A stretch of DNA of 64,000 nucleotides, taken from Pseudomonas tructae. GTDB taxonomy: Bacteria > Pseudomonadota > Gammaproteobacteria > Pseudomonadales > Pseudomonadaceae. Position 1 is the stretch's first letter. Every line of letters starts with the position of its first letter. Of the stretch, positions 57,474 through 64,000 are shown in pieces. The position numbers and the translations under genes are program-made. Where the stretch lies: the NCBI RefSeq assembly GCF_004214895.1, contig NZ_CP035952.1, positions 1,312,501 to 1,376,500 on the forward strand, written 5' to 3'. The notes under the pieces are model-generated. The model was given only the letters and a program-made list of their open reading frames with translations, made no database searches and was not told the origin of the DNA.

Positions 57474-58484
57474 TCAGCGCTGATGACGGATGCGTGGGTT
57501 GGCCAGGCCGTAGAGGATGTCCACGACGAAGTTGACCAGGATCACCAGGCAGGCAATCAACAGGATGCCGTTCTGTACCACGGGGTAGTCACGGGCGCCG
57601 ATGGCTTCGATCAGCCACTTGCCGATGCCCGGCCAGGAAAAGATGGTTTCGGTCAGCACGGCACCGGCGAGCAGGGTGCCGACCTGCAGGCCGAACACCG
57701 TCAGCACCGGAATCAGTGCGTTGCGCAGGCCATGCACGAACACCACCCGGGCGGGCGACAGGCCTTTGGCGCGGGCGGTGCGGATGTAATCTTCGCGCAG
57801 TACTTCGAGCATCGAGGAGCGGGTCATCCGCGCGATCACCGCCAGCGGAATAGTGCCCAGCACGATGGCCGGCAGAATCAGGTGCATCAGCGCGTCCTTG
57901 AAGGCACCTTCTTCGCCGCTGAGCAGAGTGTCGATGAGCATGAAGCCGGTTTTCGGCTCGATGTCGTAAAGCAGGTCGATGCGTCCGGACACCGGGGTCC
58001 AGCCCAGGCTTACCGAGAAGAACATGATCAGGATCAGGCCCCACCAGAAGATCGGCATCGAGTAGCCGGCCAGCGAGATGCCCATGACCCCGTGGTCAAA
58101 CAGCGATCCGCGCTTGAGCGCCGCGATGACCCCGGCCAGCAGGCCGATGATACCGGCGAAGAACAAGGCCGCCAGGGCCAGTTCCAGGGTCGCCGGGAAC
58201 AGGGCGAGGAACTCGGTCCAGACGCTTTCGCGGGTGCGCAGGGACTCGCCAAGGTCACCCTGGGCGAGCTTGCTGACATAGTCCAGGTACTGTTCGGGCA
58301 GCGGCTTGTTCAGCCCCAGGCGTTCCATGGCCTGGGCGTGCATTTCCGGGTCGACCCGGCGCTCACCCATCATGACCTCCACCGGGTCGCCGGGTATCAG
58401 CCGTATGAGCGCAAACGTCAGCAACGTGATGCCGAAGAAGGTCGGGATCAGCAATCCCAGTCGCCGGGCAATAAAACTAAACAT
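57474..58484 (-). CDS. dppB: Dipeptide ABC transporter permease DppB
   Basis: The 336-residue permease starts MFSFIARRLGLLIPTFFGITLLTF (helix 1), has the family phrase LIRLIPGDPVEVMMG and the EAA loop DYIRTARAKGLSPARVVFVHGLRN (about 210-235). Ten bases separate it from dppC, so both are in one operon. Confidence 0.95.
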   Translation of the reverse strand: MFSFIARRLGLLIPTFFGITLLTFALIRLIPGDPVEVMMGERRVDPEMHAQAMERLGLNKPLPEQYLDYVSKLAQGDLGESLRTRESVWTEFLALFPATLELALAALFFAGIIGLLAGVIAALKRGSLFDHGVMGISLAGYSMPIFWWGLILIMFFSVSLGWTPVSGRIDLLYDIEPKTGFMLIDTLLSGEEGAFKDALMHLILPAIVLGTIPLAVIARMTRSSMLEVLREDYIRTARAKGLSPARVVFVHGLRNALIPVLTVFGLQVGTLLAGAVLTETIFSWPGIGKWLIEAIGARDYPVVQNGILLIACLVILVNFVVDILYGLANPRIRHQR

Positions 58485-58558
58485 CTTCTGAAGTACCTCA
58501 TCAGCCGGTCAGGCATGTCCACCGGCACCCGGGTAGGGCGCCGGCGGTCGTTCTTGTT

Positions 58559-60154
58559 CTACTTCACCTGGGTAGTGGCGAAGTTGTTATTGGTGAGGGG
58601 GTTGATGTGATACCCCTCAACGTTGTCGCGCATGGCCGTGAACATCTGCGGATGGGCCATGCTGATCCACGGTTGTTCTTCATCGTACACCGCCAGGGCC
58701 TTTACATAGAGCGCTGCGCGCTCATCGTTGTCGGTGACCTCGCGAGCCTTGCTGATCAGCGCCTGGAAGTTTTTATTGCACCAGCGCGAGTAGTTCTCGC
58801 CACTCTTCACCGCATCGCAGCTCAGCAGCGGGCTGAGGAAGTTGTCCGGGTCGCCGTTGTCGCTGGCCCAGCCGGCCGAAACCATATCGGCTTCGCCCTT
58901 TTTGGCCCGGCGCAGCATCTCGGCCCATTCCATTACCCGGATATCCACGGTCAGGCCGATCTTGGCCAGGTCCGCCTGGAGCATCTCGGCGCTCAGGCGC
59001 GGGTTGGGGTTGGTCGGGCCGCCGCCGTTGCGGGTGAACAGGGTCAGCACCGTGCCGTCCGGTACACCGGCTTCCTTGAGCAGGGCGCGGGCCTTGTCGA
59101 GATCGCGGGGCGGGTTCTTGTTCTGGGTGTTGTAGCCAATCATGCTCGGTGGGTAAGGGTTGACCGCGACCAGCGCGTTGCCCTTGCCAAACAGGCTGTC
59201 AACGTGGGTCTGGCGGTCGAAAGCGATGTTGATGGCTCGGCGCACGCGCACATCTTTCAGGTATTTGTGTTCGGTGTTGAGCGAGATGTAGCCGGTGGTC
59301 AGCGCTTCCATCTCGGCCACTTTCAATTTGGGGTCGTTCTTGATGCTGGGGATGTCGTCAGGCTTGGGATACAGCGCTACCTGGCACTCGTTGGCCCTGA
59401 GCTTTTGCAGGCGCACATTGTTGTCGTTGGCGATGGCGAAGATCAGGGCGTCGGCGGGCGGCTTGCCGCGGAAGTAATCCGGATTGGGCTTGTAGCGAAC
59501 CTGAGCGTCCTTGTTGTAGCGCTGGAAGATGAACGGGCCGGTACCGATCGGTTTGCTGTTGAGATCGGCGGTCTTGTCGGCCTTGAGCAACTGGTCGCCG
59601 TACTCGGCGGAGTAGATCGAAGTGAAGGCCATGGCCAGGTCACGCAGGAAGGGCGCTTCGGGGCGGGTCAGGGTGAAGACGACGGTGTGATCGTCGGTCT
59701 TCTCGACGCTTTTGAGCAGGTCCTTGAAACCCATGCTTTCAAAATAAGGGAAGCCGATACTGGTCTTTTTGTGCCACGGGTGATTCGGGTCCAGCTGTCG
59801 TCGGAAACTCCACAACACGTCGTCGGCATTCATCGCGCGCGTGGGGGTGAAGTAGTCGGTGGTATGGAACTTGACCCCTTCGCGCAGGTGGAAGGTATAG
59901 GTCAGGCCATCGTCGCTGATGTCCCAGCGTTCGGCCAGGGCCGGCTGGATATCGGTGGTGCCGGGCCGGAAGTCGACCAGGCGGTTGAAGATCGTCTCGG
60001 CGGAGGCGTCGGCGGTCACGGCGGTGGTGTACTGGACGATATCGAAGCCTTCCGGGCTGGCCTCGGTACACACCACCAGCGGCTTGGCCGACAGGCCTGC
60101 CGCGGTACTCAACAGGACGGCTGCCAGGGCAGCCTGTAGCGGTAGCAATTTCAT
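58559..60154 (-). CDS. dppA: Dipeptide ABC transporter substrate-binding protein (DppA family)
   Basis: The 531-residue periplasmic protein has a signal peptide (about residues 1-23) and the DppA/OppA fold: mature start KPLVVCTEASPEGFDIVQYTT, WDISDDGLTYTFHLREGVKFHTT (about 80-100) and GWASDNGDPDNFLSPLLSCDA (about 430-450). It lies directly upstream of dppB, so it is the primary binding protein of this importer. GCAGGAGG precedes the ATG. Confidence 0.94.
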   Translation of the reverse strand: MKLLPLQAALAAVLLSTAAGLSAKPLVVCTEASPEGFDIVQYTTAVTADASAETIFNRLVDFRPGTTDIQPALAERWDISDDGLTYTFHLREGVKFHTTDYFTPTRAMNADDVLWSFRRQLDPNHPWHKKTSIGFPYFESMGFKDLLKSVEKTDDHTVVFTLTRPEAPFLRDLAMAFTSIYSAEYGDQLLKADKTADLNSKPIGTGPFIFQRYNKDAQVRYKPNPDYFRGKPPADALIFAIANDNNVRLQKLRANECQVALYPKPDDIPSIKNDPKLKVAEMEALTTGYISLNTEHKYLKDVRVRRAINIAFDRQTHVDSLFGKGNALVAVNPYPPSMIGYNTQNKNPPRDLDKARALLKEAGVPDGTVLTLFTRNGGGPTNPNPRLSAEMLQADLAKIGLTVDIRVMEWAEMLRRAKKGEADMVSAGWASDNGDPDNFLSPLLSCDAVKSGENYSRWCNKNFQALISKAREVTDNDERAALYVKALAVYDEEQPWISMAHPQMFTAMRDNVEGYHINPLTNNNFATTQVK

Positions 60155-60227
60155 GAAACCTCCTGCAATCGATTTACCAGAGTAGTCGTCCCGGTCGATT
60201 CGATGAACCGACCGGGGCCGCCGGGGT

Positions 60228-61607
60228 TTAAAGAATGTTGAATGGAATGGTGGTTACGACGCGAAACTCATCCAGGCTACCGTCGCCCTGGTTCTTGCTG
60301 GCCCGGTGCGCGGTGTAGGTGGCGCGGATGGTGGTGTCCTTGAGCGTGCCATTTTGCACCGCGTAGCTGGTGCCGATGCCCCACTCATAGTGGTTCTCGT
60401 CATCCAGGTTTTTCACGTCATAGCCGCTGCCGGTGTAGTGCGTGCCGTCAATGCCCCAGCCGCGGGCGTTGTACAGGTTGAACTTGAGGCCGGGCACGCC
60501 GTACTGGGCCATGTTCAGCACGTAGGCGATTTGCACCGACTTCTCGTTCGGGCCGTTGAAGTCCGAGAGCAGGGAGTTGGCCAGGAAGATCGCGTTGGTG
60601 TCGTGCAGGTAGTCGAAGTACTCGTTACCGTTGACCTGCTGGTAGGCGAAGGTCAGGTTATGGGCCTGGTGGGTCAGGCCGAACGAGAGGCTGTAGGTGT
60701 CGTTGTCGATGTCGCCGAGCTGGCTTTTGCCTTCATCCTTGGTCTTGTAGTAGTTCAGGCCAGTGGTCAGGCTCAGCACCGAGCTGTCGCCCAGCTCGTG
60801 GGTGGCGCCGAAGTAGTACTGGTTCCACAGGTCTTCGACGTTGGACACGTAGAAGGCGGTCTTCAGGCTCTTCAGTGGCTGGTAGTTCACACCGGCGATG
60901 TTGACGTGATCGGCGTCAAAGGCGCGATCACCGTACTCGGCAACAAATTTGCTGGTGCCCTGTTCGGTCCGGGTCGAGAGCCGGTCGAAGGTCCCGAAGT
61001 CAAAGGACAGGTTGTCGAATTCTTCGCTGTGAAGGCTCACCCCTTCGAAGCTCGATGGCAATGCGCGGTTGCCGATGAAGGCCAGTACCGGGGTATCCAT
61101 CGACTGCCGACCGGCGGTCAGGGTGGTGTTGGACACCCGCGCCTTGACGTTGGCCAGGCCCATCTTGCTCCACTGGCCGATGACGTCGCCATCACTGTGG
61201 GTCAGGGTCCGGTTGTTGGGGCCGGCAACAGCGGCGCGACCACGTTCCAGGGCAATGGCGTTGTAGGCCGCCACTTCGGTGCTGAAACCGACCGTGCCTT
61301 CGGTAAAGCCCGAGGTGTAGTTGAGGATGGTGCCCTGCACCCAGTTATCGCGGCTGTGGGTGGTGCGCTGCGTACCATCGCTCTTGTAGTACTTCCACAG
61401 TGGCGCGCGGGTGGCGCGTTCACGGGCGTACCAGTTGCGTGTCGAGCCGGACAGGCTCTGGCCTTCAATGAAGCCCTTGGCCTCGTCCTGGGCACTGGTG
61501 GACTTGACGCTGACCGGAACGAAGTCCTGGCTGACAGGTTCGGCCAGAGCTACGGCTGACAGGCCGCTGAGGGACAATGCCAGTACTGCGGTTTTGGTTC
61601 GTCTCAA
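60228..61607 (-). CDS. opdP: OprD-family outer membrane porin (OpdP-like)
   Basis: OprD-family porins are 18-strand channels for basic amino acids, dipeptides or carboxylates. The 459-residue protein has a signal peptide (about residues 1-22, ending VALAEP), the family start AKGFIEGQSLSGSTRNWYARER (about 43-64) and a C-terminal aromatic/hydrophobic strand. Between two Dpp binding-protein genes it corresponds to OpdP, the glycine-glutamate dipeptide porin of P. aeruginosa that also affects carbapenem entry. The start is TTG 61607, supported by AAAGGGAG six bases upstream. Confidence 0.88.
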   Translation of the reverse strand: MRRTKTAVLALSLSGLSAVALAEPVSQDFVPVSVKSTSAQDEAKGFIEGQSLSGSTRNWYARERATRAPLWKYYKSDGTQRTTHSRDNWVQGTILNYTSGFTEGTVGFSTEVAAYNAIALERGRAAVAGPNNRTLTHSDGDVIGQWSKMGLANVKARVSNTTLTAGRQSMDTPVLAFIGNRALPSSFEGVSLHSEEFDNLSFDFGTFDRLSTRTEQGTSKFVAEYGDRAFDADHVNIAGVNYQPLKSLKTAFYVSNVEDLWNQYYFGATHELGDSSVLSLTTGLNYYKTKDEGKSQLGDIDNDTYSLSFGLTHQAHNLTFAYQQVNGNEYFDYLHDTNAIFLANSLLSDFNGPNEKSVQIAYVLNMAQYGVPGLKFNLYNARGWGIDGTHYTGSGYDVKNLDDENHYEWGIGTSYAVQNGTLKDTTIRATYTAHRASKNQGDGSLDEFRVVTTIPFNIL

Positions 61608-61612
61608 GGTAA

Positions 61613-61634
61613 AGCTCCCTTTCTTTTCTTTTTG
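61613..61634 (-). promoter_or_regulatory. A-rich Hfq/Crc-like tract at the opdP ribosome binding site
   Basis: The minus strand reads AAAAAGAAAAGAAAGGGAGC immediately before the TTG start. The A-rich part fits the AAnAAnAA pattern recognised by Hfq with Crc in Pseudomonas catabolite repression and touches the Shine-Dalgarno sequence. Function is inferred. Confidence 0.4.
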
Positions 61635-61773
61635 TAGTTACCGCCTGGCCTTTTGGGCTGGGCGTCTTGCCGGTTGGAACAAGGGTTGCAAACGAGTTGT
61701 GCAAGGCATTCGGGCATCTTCAGGCTGAACGCCGACACGAGGGTGCGGTACACCCCCGTGAACGGTTCAGGTT

Positions 61774-63366
61774 CTATTCGGTACTGACGCCTGAGAAGTT
61801 GTTGCGTCCGAAAGGACTTACCTTGAAATCCACGACCTTGGCGCTGAGCGGCTGGTTGACCGTCGAGTGGGCGATCGGGGTAATGGGCAATTGCTGTTTC
61901 AGGCGCTGTTGCGCCTGCTGGTAAAGCGCGGTGCGTTGCTCGCGATCAGTAATGGTCTTGGCTTTCTTGACCAGTGCGTCGTACTGCGGGTCGCACCACA
62001 TGGAGTAATTGTTGCTGCCAATCGCGTCGCAGCTGTACAGGGTGCCCAGCCAGTTGTCCGGGTCACCGTTGTCGCCGGTCCAGCCGATCAGCGAGACATC
62101 GTGTTCACCGTCCTTGGTGCGCTTGAGGTATTCGCCCCATTCGTAGCTGACGATTTTCACTTTCAAGCCGACCTTGCCCCAGTCGGCCTGGAGCATTTCT
62201 GCCATCAGCTTGGCATTGGGGTTGTACGGGCGTTGCACCGGCATGGCCCAAAGGGTGATTTCGGTGCCTTCCTTGACCCCGGCGGCCTTGAGCAATTCGC
62301 GGGCCTTGTCCGGGTTGTAGCCGGCGTCCTTGAGGGTTTCGTCGTAGGACCACTGGGTTGGCGGCATGCTGCCAACCGCCAGTTGTCCGGCGTGCTGGTA
62401 CACCGCTTTGACGATGGCCGGCTTGTTCACCGCCATGTCCATGGCCTGGCGCACTTCAAGCTGGTCGAAGGGTTTGTGTTGCACGTTGTAGGCGATGTAG
62501 CCGAGGTTGAAACCGGGCTTTTCAATGACCTGCAGTTTTGGGTCGTTCTTCAGTGCGTCGAGGTCAGCCGGTCGTGGGTGCAGGGTGACTTGGCATTCGT
62601 TCTTGCGCAGCTTCTGGATGCGTACCGAAGGGTCGGTGTTGATCGAGAAGATCAGGTTGTCGATCTTCACCTGGCTCGGGTCCCAGTAGTCCTTGTTGCC
62701 GCGATAGCGAATCTGCGAGTCCTTCTGGTAGCGCTGGAACACGAACGGGCCAGTGCCGATCGGCTTCTGGTTGATGTCGCTGGGGCGTCCGGAGCTTGTC
62801 AGCTGCTCGGCGTATTCAGCCGAAAGCACGGCGGCAAAACTCATCGCCAGGTTCTGCACAAAGGCGGCATCAACACTGTTGAGGGTGAAGACCACCGTCA
62901 TCGGCGCGGTTTTTTCGATCCGGGCGATGTTCTTGTCCAGGCTCATGCTGACGAAGTAGGGGAACTCGGTGGGGTAGGCCTTGCGAAACGGGTGTTCGCG
63001 ATCAAGCATCCGATTGAAGGTGAACAGCACGTCGTCGGCATTGAATTCGCGGCTGGGTGTGAAGTCCTTGTTGCTGTGGAACTTGACCCCCTCGCGCAGG
63101 TGGAAGGTGTAGGTCAGGCCGTCAGCGGAAACCTCCCAGCTTTTGGCCAGGGCCGGCTTGACTGCCGTGGCACCGCGTTCGAACTCCACCAGGCGGTTGT
63201 AGATCGGCTCGGCGGCATCGTTGTCGGTGGCGCTGGTGTATTGCGCGGTATCAAAGCCGCCCGGGCTGCCCTCGGAGCAGAACACCAAGTTGTTGGCCAG
63301 GCTCACGGGAGCCTGGGCAAGCAGGCCCAGGCCCAGCAACGTTGCGTAAATCGGGGTATGGCGCAT
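61774..63366 (-). CDS. Dipeptide/peptide ABC transporter substrate-binding protein (DppA family)
   Basis: A second 530-residue DppA-type protein, clearly related to the product of 58559-60154: signal peptide (about 1-24), mature start NNLVFCSEGSPGGFDTAQYTS, WEVSADGLTYTFHLREGVKFHSN and GWTGDNGDPDNWLGTLYSCDA. ATG 63366 (MRHTPIYATLLGLG) is preferred over an upstream in-frame start. It ends 166 bases upstream of opdP on the same strand, so it could share transcription with it. Confidence 0.93.
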   Translation of the reverse strand: MRHTPIYATLLGLGLLAQAPVSLANNLVFCSEGSPGGFDTAQYTSATDNDAAEPIYNRLVEFERGATAVKPALAKSWEVSADGLTYTFHLREGVKFHSNKDFTPSREFNADDVLFTFNRMLDREHPFRKAYPTEFPYFVSMSLDKNIARIEKTAPMTVVFTLNSVDAAFVQNLAMSFAAVLSAEYAEQLTSSGRPSDINQKPIGTGPFVFQRYQKDSQIRYRGNKDYWDPSQVKIDNLIFSINTDPSVRIQKLRKNECQVTLHPRPADLDALKNDPKLQVIEKPGFNLGYIAYNVQHKPFDQLEVRQAMDMAVNKPAIVKAVYQHAGQLAVGSMPPTQWSYDETLKDAGYNPDKARELLKAAGVKEGTEITLWAMPVQRPYNPNAKLMAEMLQADWGKVGLKVKIVSYEWGEYLKRTKDGEHDVSLIGWTGDNGDPDNWLGTLYSCDAIGSNNYSMWCDPQYDALVKKAKTITDREQRTALYQQAQQRLKQQLPITPIAHSTVNQPLSAKVVDFKVSPFGRNNFSGVSTE

Positions 63367-63370
63367 GACG

Positions 63371-63395
63371 ATCCCTTCTCTCTTGTTGTTTTCAC
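63371..63395 (-). promoter_or_regulatory. Hfq/Crc-like CA motif before the second binding-protein gene
   Basis: The minus strand reads AAAACAACAAGAGAGAAGGG just before ATG 63366. AACAACAAG is a close match to the AAnAAnAA motif bound by Hfq/Crc, immediately next to the ribosome binding site. Function is inferred. Confidence 0.5.
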
Positions 63396-63618
63396 GCGTT
63401 CCATGGCGCACAGCCACACGAATCGCGCCTACTGCGCTGCACCCTGACGGTAGGACCATCACGGAGCTGCAGGTAGGTTCGATTACGCAGAGGTGTGTAG
63501 GAGGTGTCCGGTAGGGCGTGCGACGTTTCCGTGTCGATGCGCTAACGGTTGACCTGCCAGGCCATCAGGTTGCGGCCCCGGTCGCCGTGTGGCGTGCCGG
63601 GGCCGATCCGGTTGGCTG

Positions 63619-64000
63619 CTACTTGGTCACGCTGACCCCATAAAAGGAGTTCAAGCCAAACGGGCTGATCTTGAAGTCCTGTACGGTGCTACGCATAGGT
63701 TGATACACCGTCGAGTGAGCGATGGGTGTCATCGGAACCTGTTCTTTGAGGATGTGTTGCGCTTGCTTGTACAGTTCGGTGCGCTTGGCCTGGTCGGAGG
63801 TGGCCTTGGCTTGCTTGACCAGGTCGTCGTACGGTTTGTAGCACCATTTGGAGAAGTTGTTGCCTTCCAGGGCGTCGCAGCCGAACAGGGTGCCCAGCCA
63901 GTTGTCCGGGTCACCGTTGTCGCCGCTCCAGCCAATCAGCATGGCGCCGTTCTCACCGCCTTTGGAGCGCTTGATGTACTCGCCCCACTCATAACTCATG
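63619..64000 (-). CDS. DppA-family substrate-binding protein, C-terminal part (cut by window edge)
   Basis: The last 127 or so codons of a third DppA-type binding protein run off the window. Its end is nearly the same as the previous one: GWSGDNGDPDNWLGTLFGCDA, then PMTPIAHSTVYQP and a C-terminal DFKISPFGLNSFYGV. About 250 bases of non-coding DNA separate it from the next binding-protein gene. The N-terminus lies beyond position 64000. Confidence 0.93.
   Translation of the reverse strand, partial: MSYEWGEYIKRSKGGENGAMLIGWSGDNGDPDNWLGTLFGCDALEGNNFSKWCYKPYDDLVKQAKATSDQAKRTELYKQAQHILKEQVPMTPIAHSTVYQPMRSTVQDFKISPFGLNSFYGVSVTK

Overview
The window is chromosomal DNA from a Pseudomonas of the P. 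putida / P. fluorescens type. The evidence is the 5S rRNA and the 23S end, high GC with strong C/G third-position bias, at least six copies of the Pseudomonas REP palindrome (core GGAGCGGGCTTGCCCCGCGA), and gene orders known from P. aeruginosa: the isc-ndk-rlmN-pilF-rodZ-ispG-hisS-bamB-der run, piuB/piuA/piuC/Sel1 near speC, fecIRA near prfC, and opdP with dppBCDF. Most of the window is core genome.

Layout. 1-630: 3' end of a rrn operon (23S end, 5S, terminator). 650-1355: REP pair, a decayed P4-type integrase, and tRNA-Leu(CAA), which together look like the scar of a lost integrative element. 1463-6875: queA-tgt-yajC-secD-secF (queuosine tRNA modification, then the Sec accessory complex). 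6995-10186: a glycine-zipper envelope protein, then suhB diverging from trmJ-cysE. 10271-15867: complete iscRSUA-hscBA-fdx-iscX Fe-S assembly operon behind an IscR-type operator. 15959-25201: ndk, rlmN, pilF, rodZ, ispG, hisS, a YfgM-like gene, bamB and der. 25346-27273: glutamine-transaminase-like aminotransferase translationally coupled to an omega-amidase.

27328-40457 is dominated by iron: piuB and piuA (minus strand) diverge from piuC and a Sel1 gene, followed by a small orphan gene, speC (ornithine decarboxylase) with a structured leader, and fecI-fecR-fecA (ferric citrate surface signalling). Fur-box-like 19-mers precede piuA, piuC and fecI. 40525-43958 (minus) is an OpuC/OsmVWXY-type compatible-solute ABC importer, diverging from prfC (RF3). 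45934-50601 (minus) is a single 1,555-codon gene for a toxin-like protein with a C-terminal HEFSH zinc motif; it is the most accessory-looking item in the window. 50700-54485 (minus) is a polyamine-type cluster: periplasmic binding protein, cupin, FAD amine oxidase and AraC-family regulator. 54587-64000 (minus) is a dipeptide uptake locus with dppBCDF, three Dpp-type binding proteins (the last cut by the window edge) and an OprD-family porin. A-rich Hfq/Crc-like tracts lie just upstream of two of its ribosome binding sites.

Signs of mobility are limited to the integrase scar beside tRNA-Leu and the REP palindromes. I saw no CRISPR array, prophage or intact insertion sequence.
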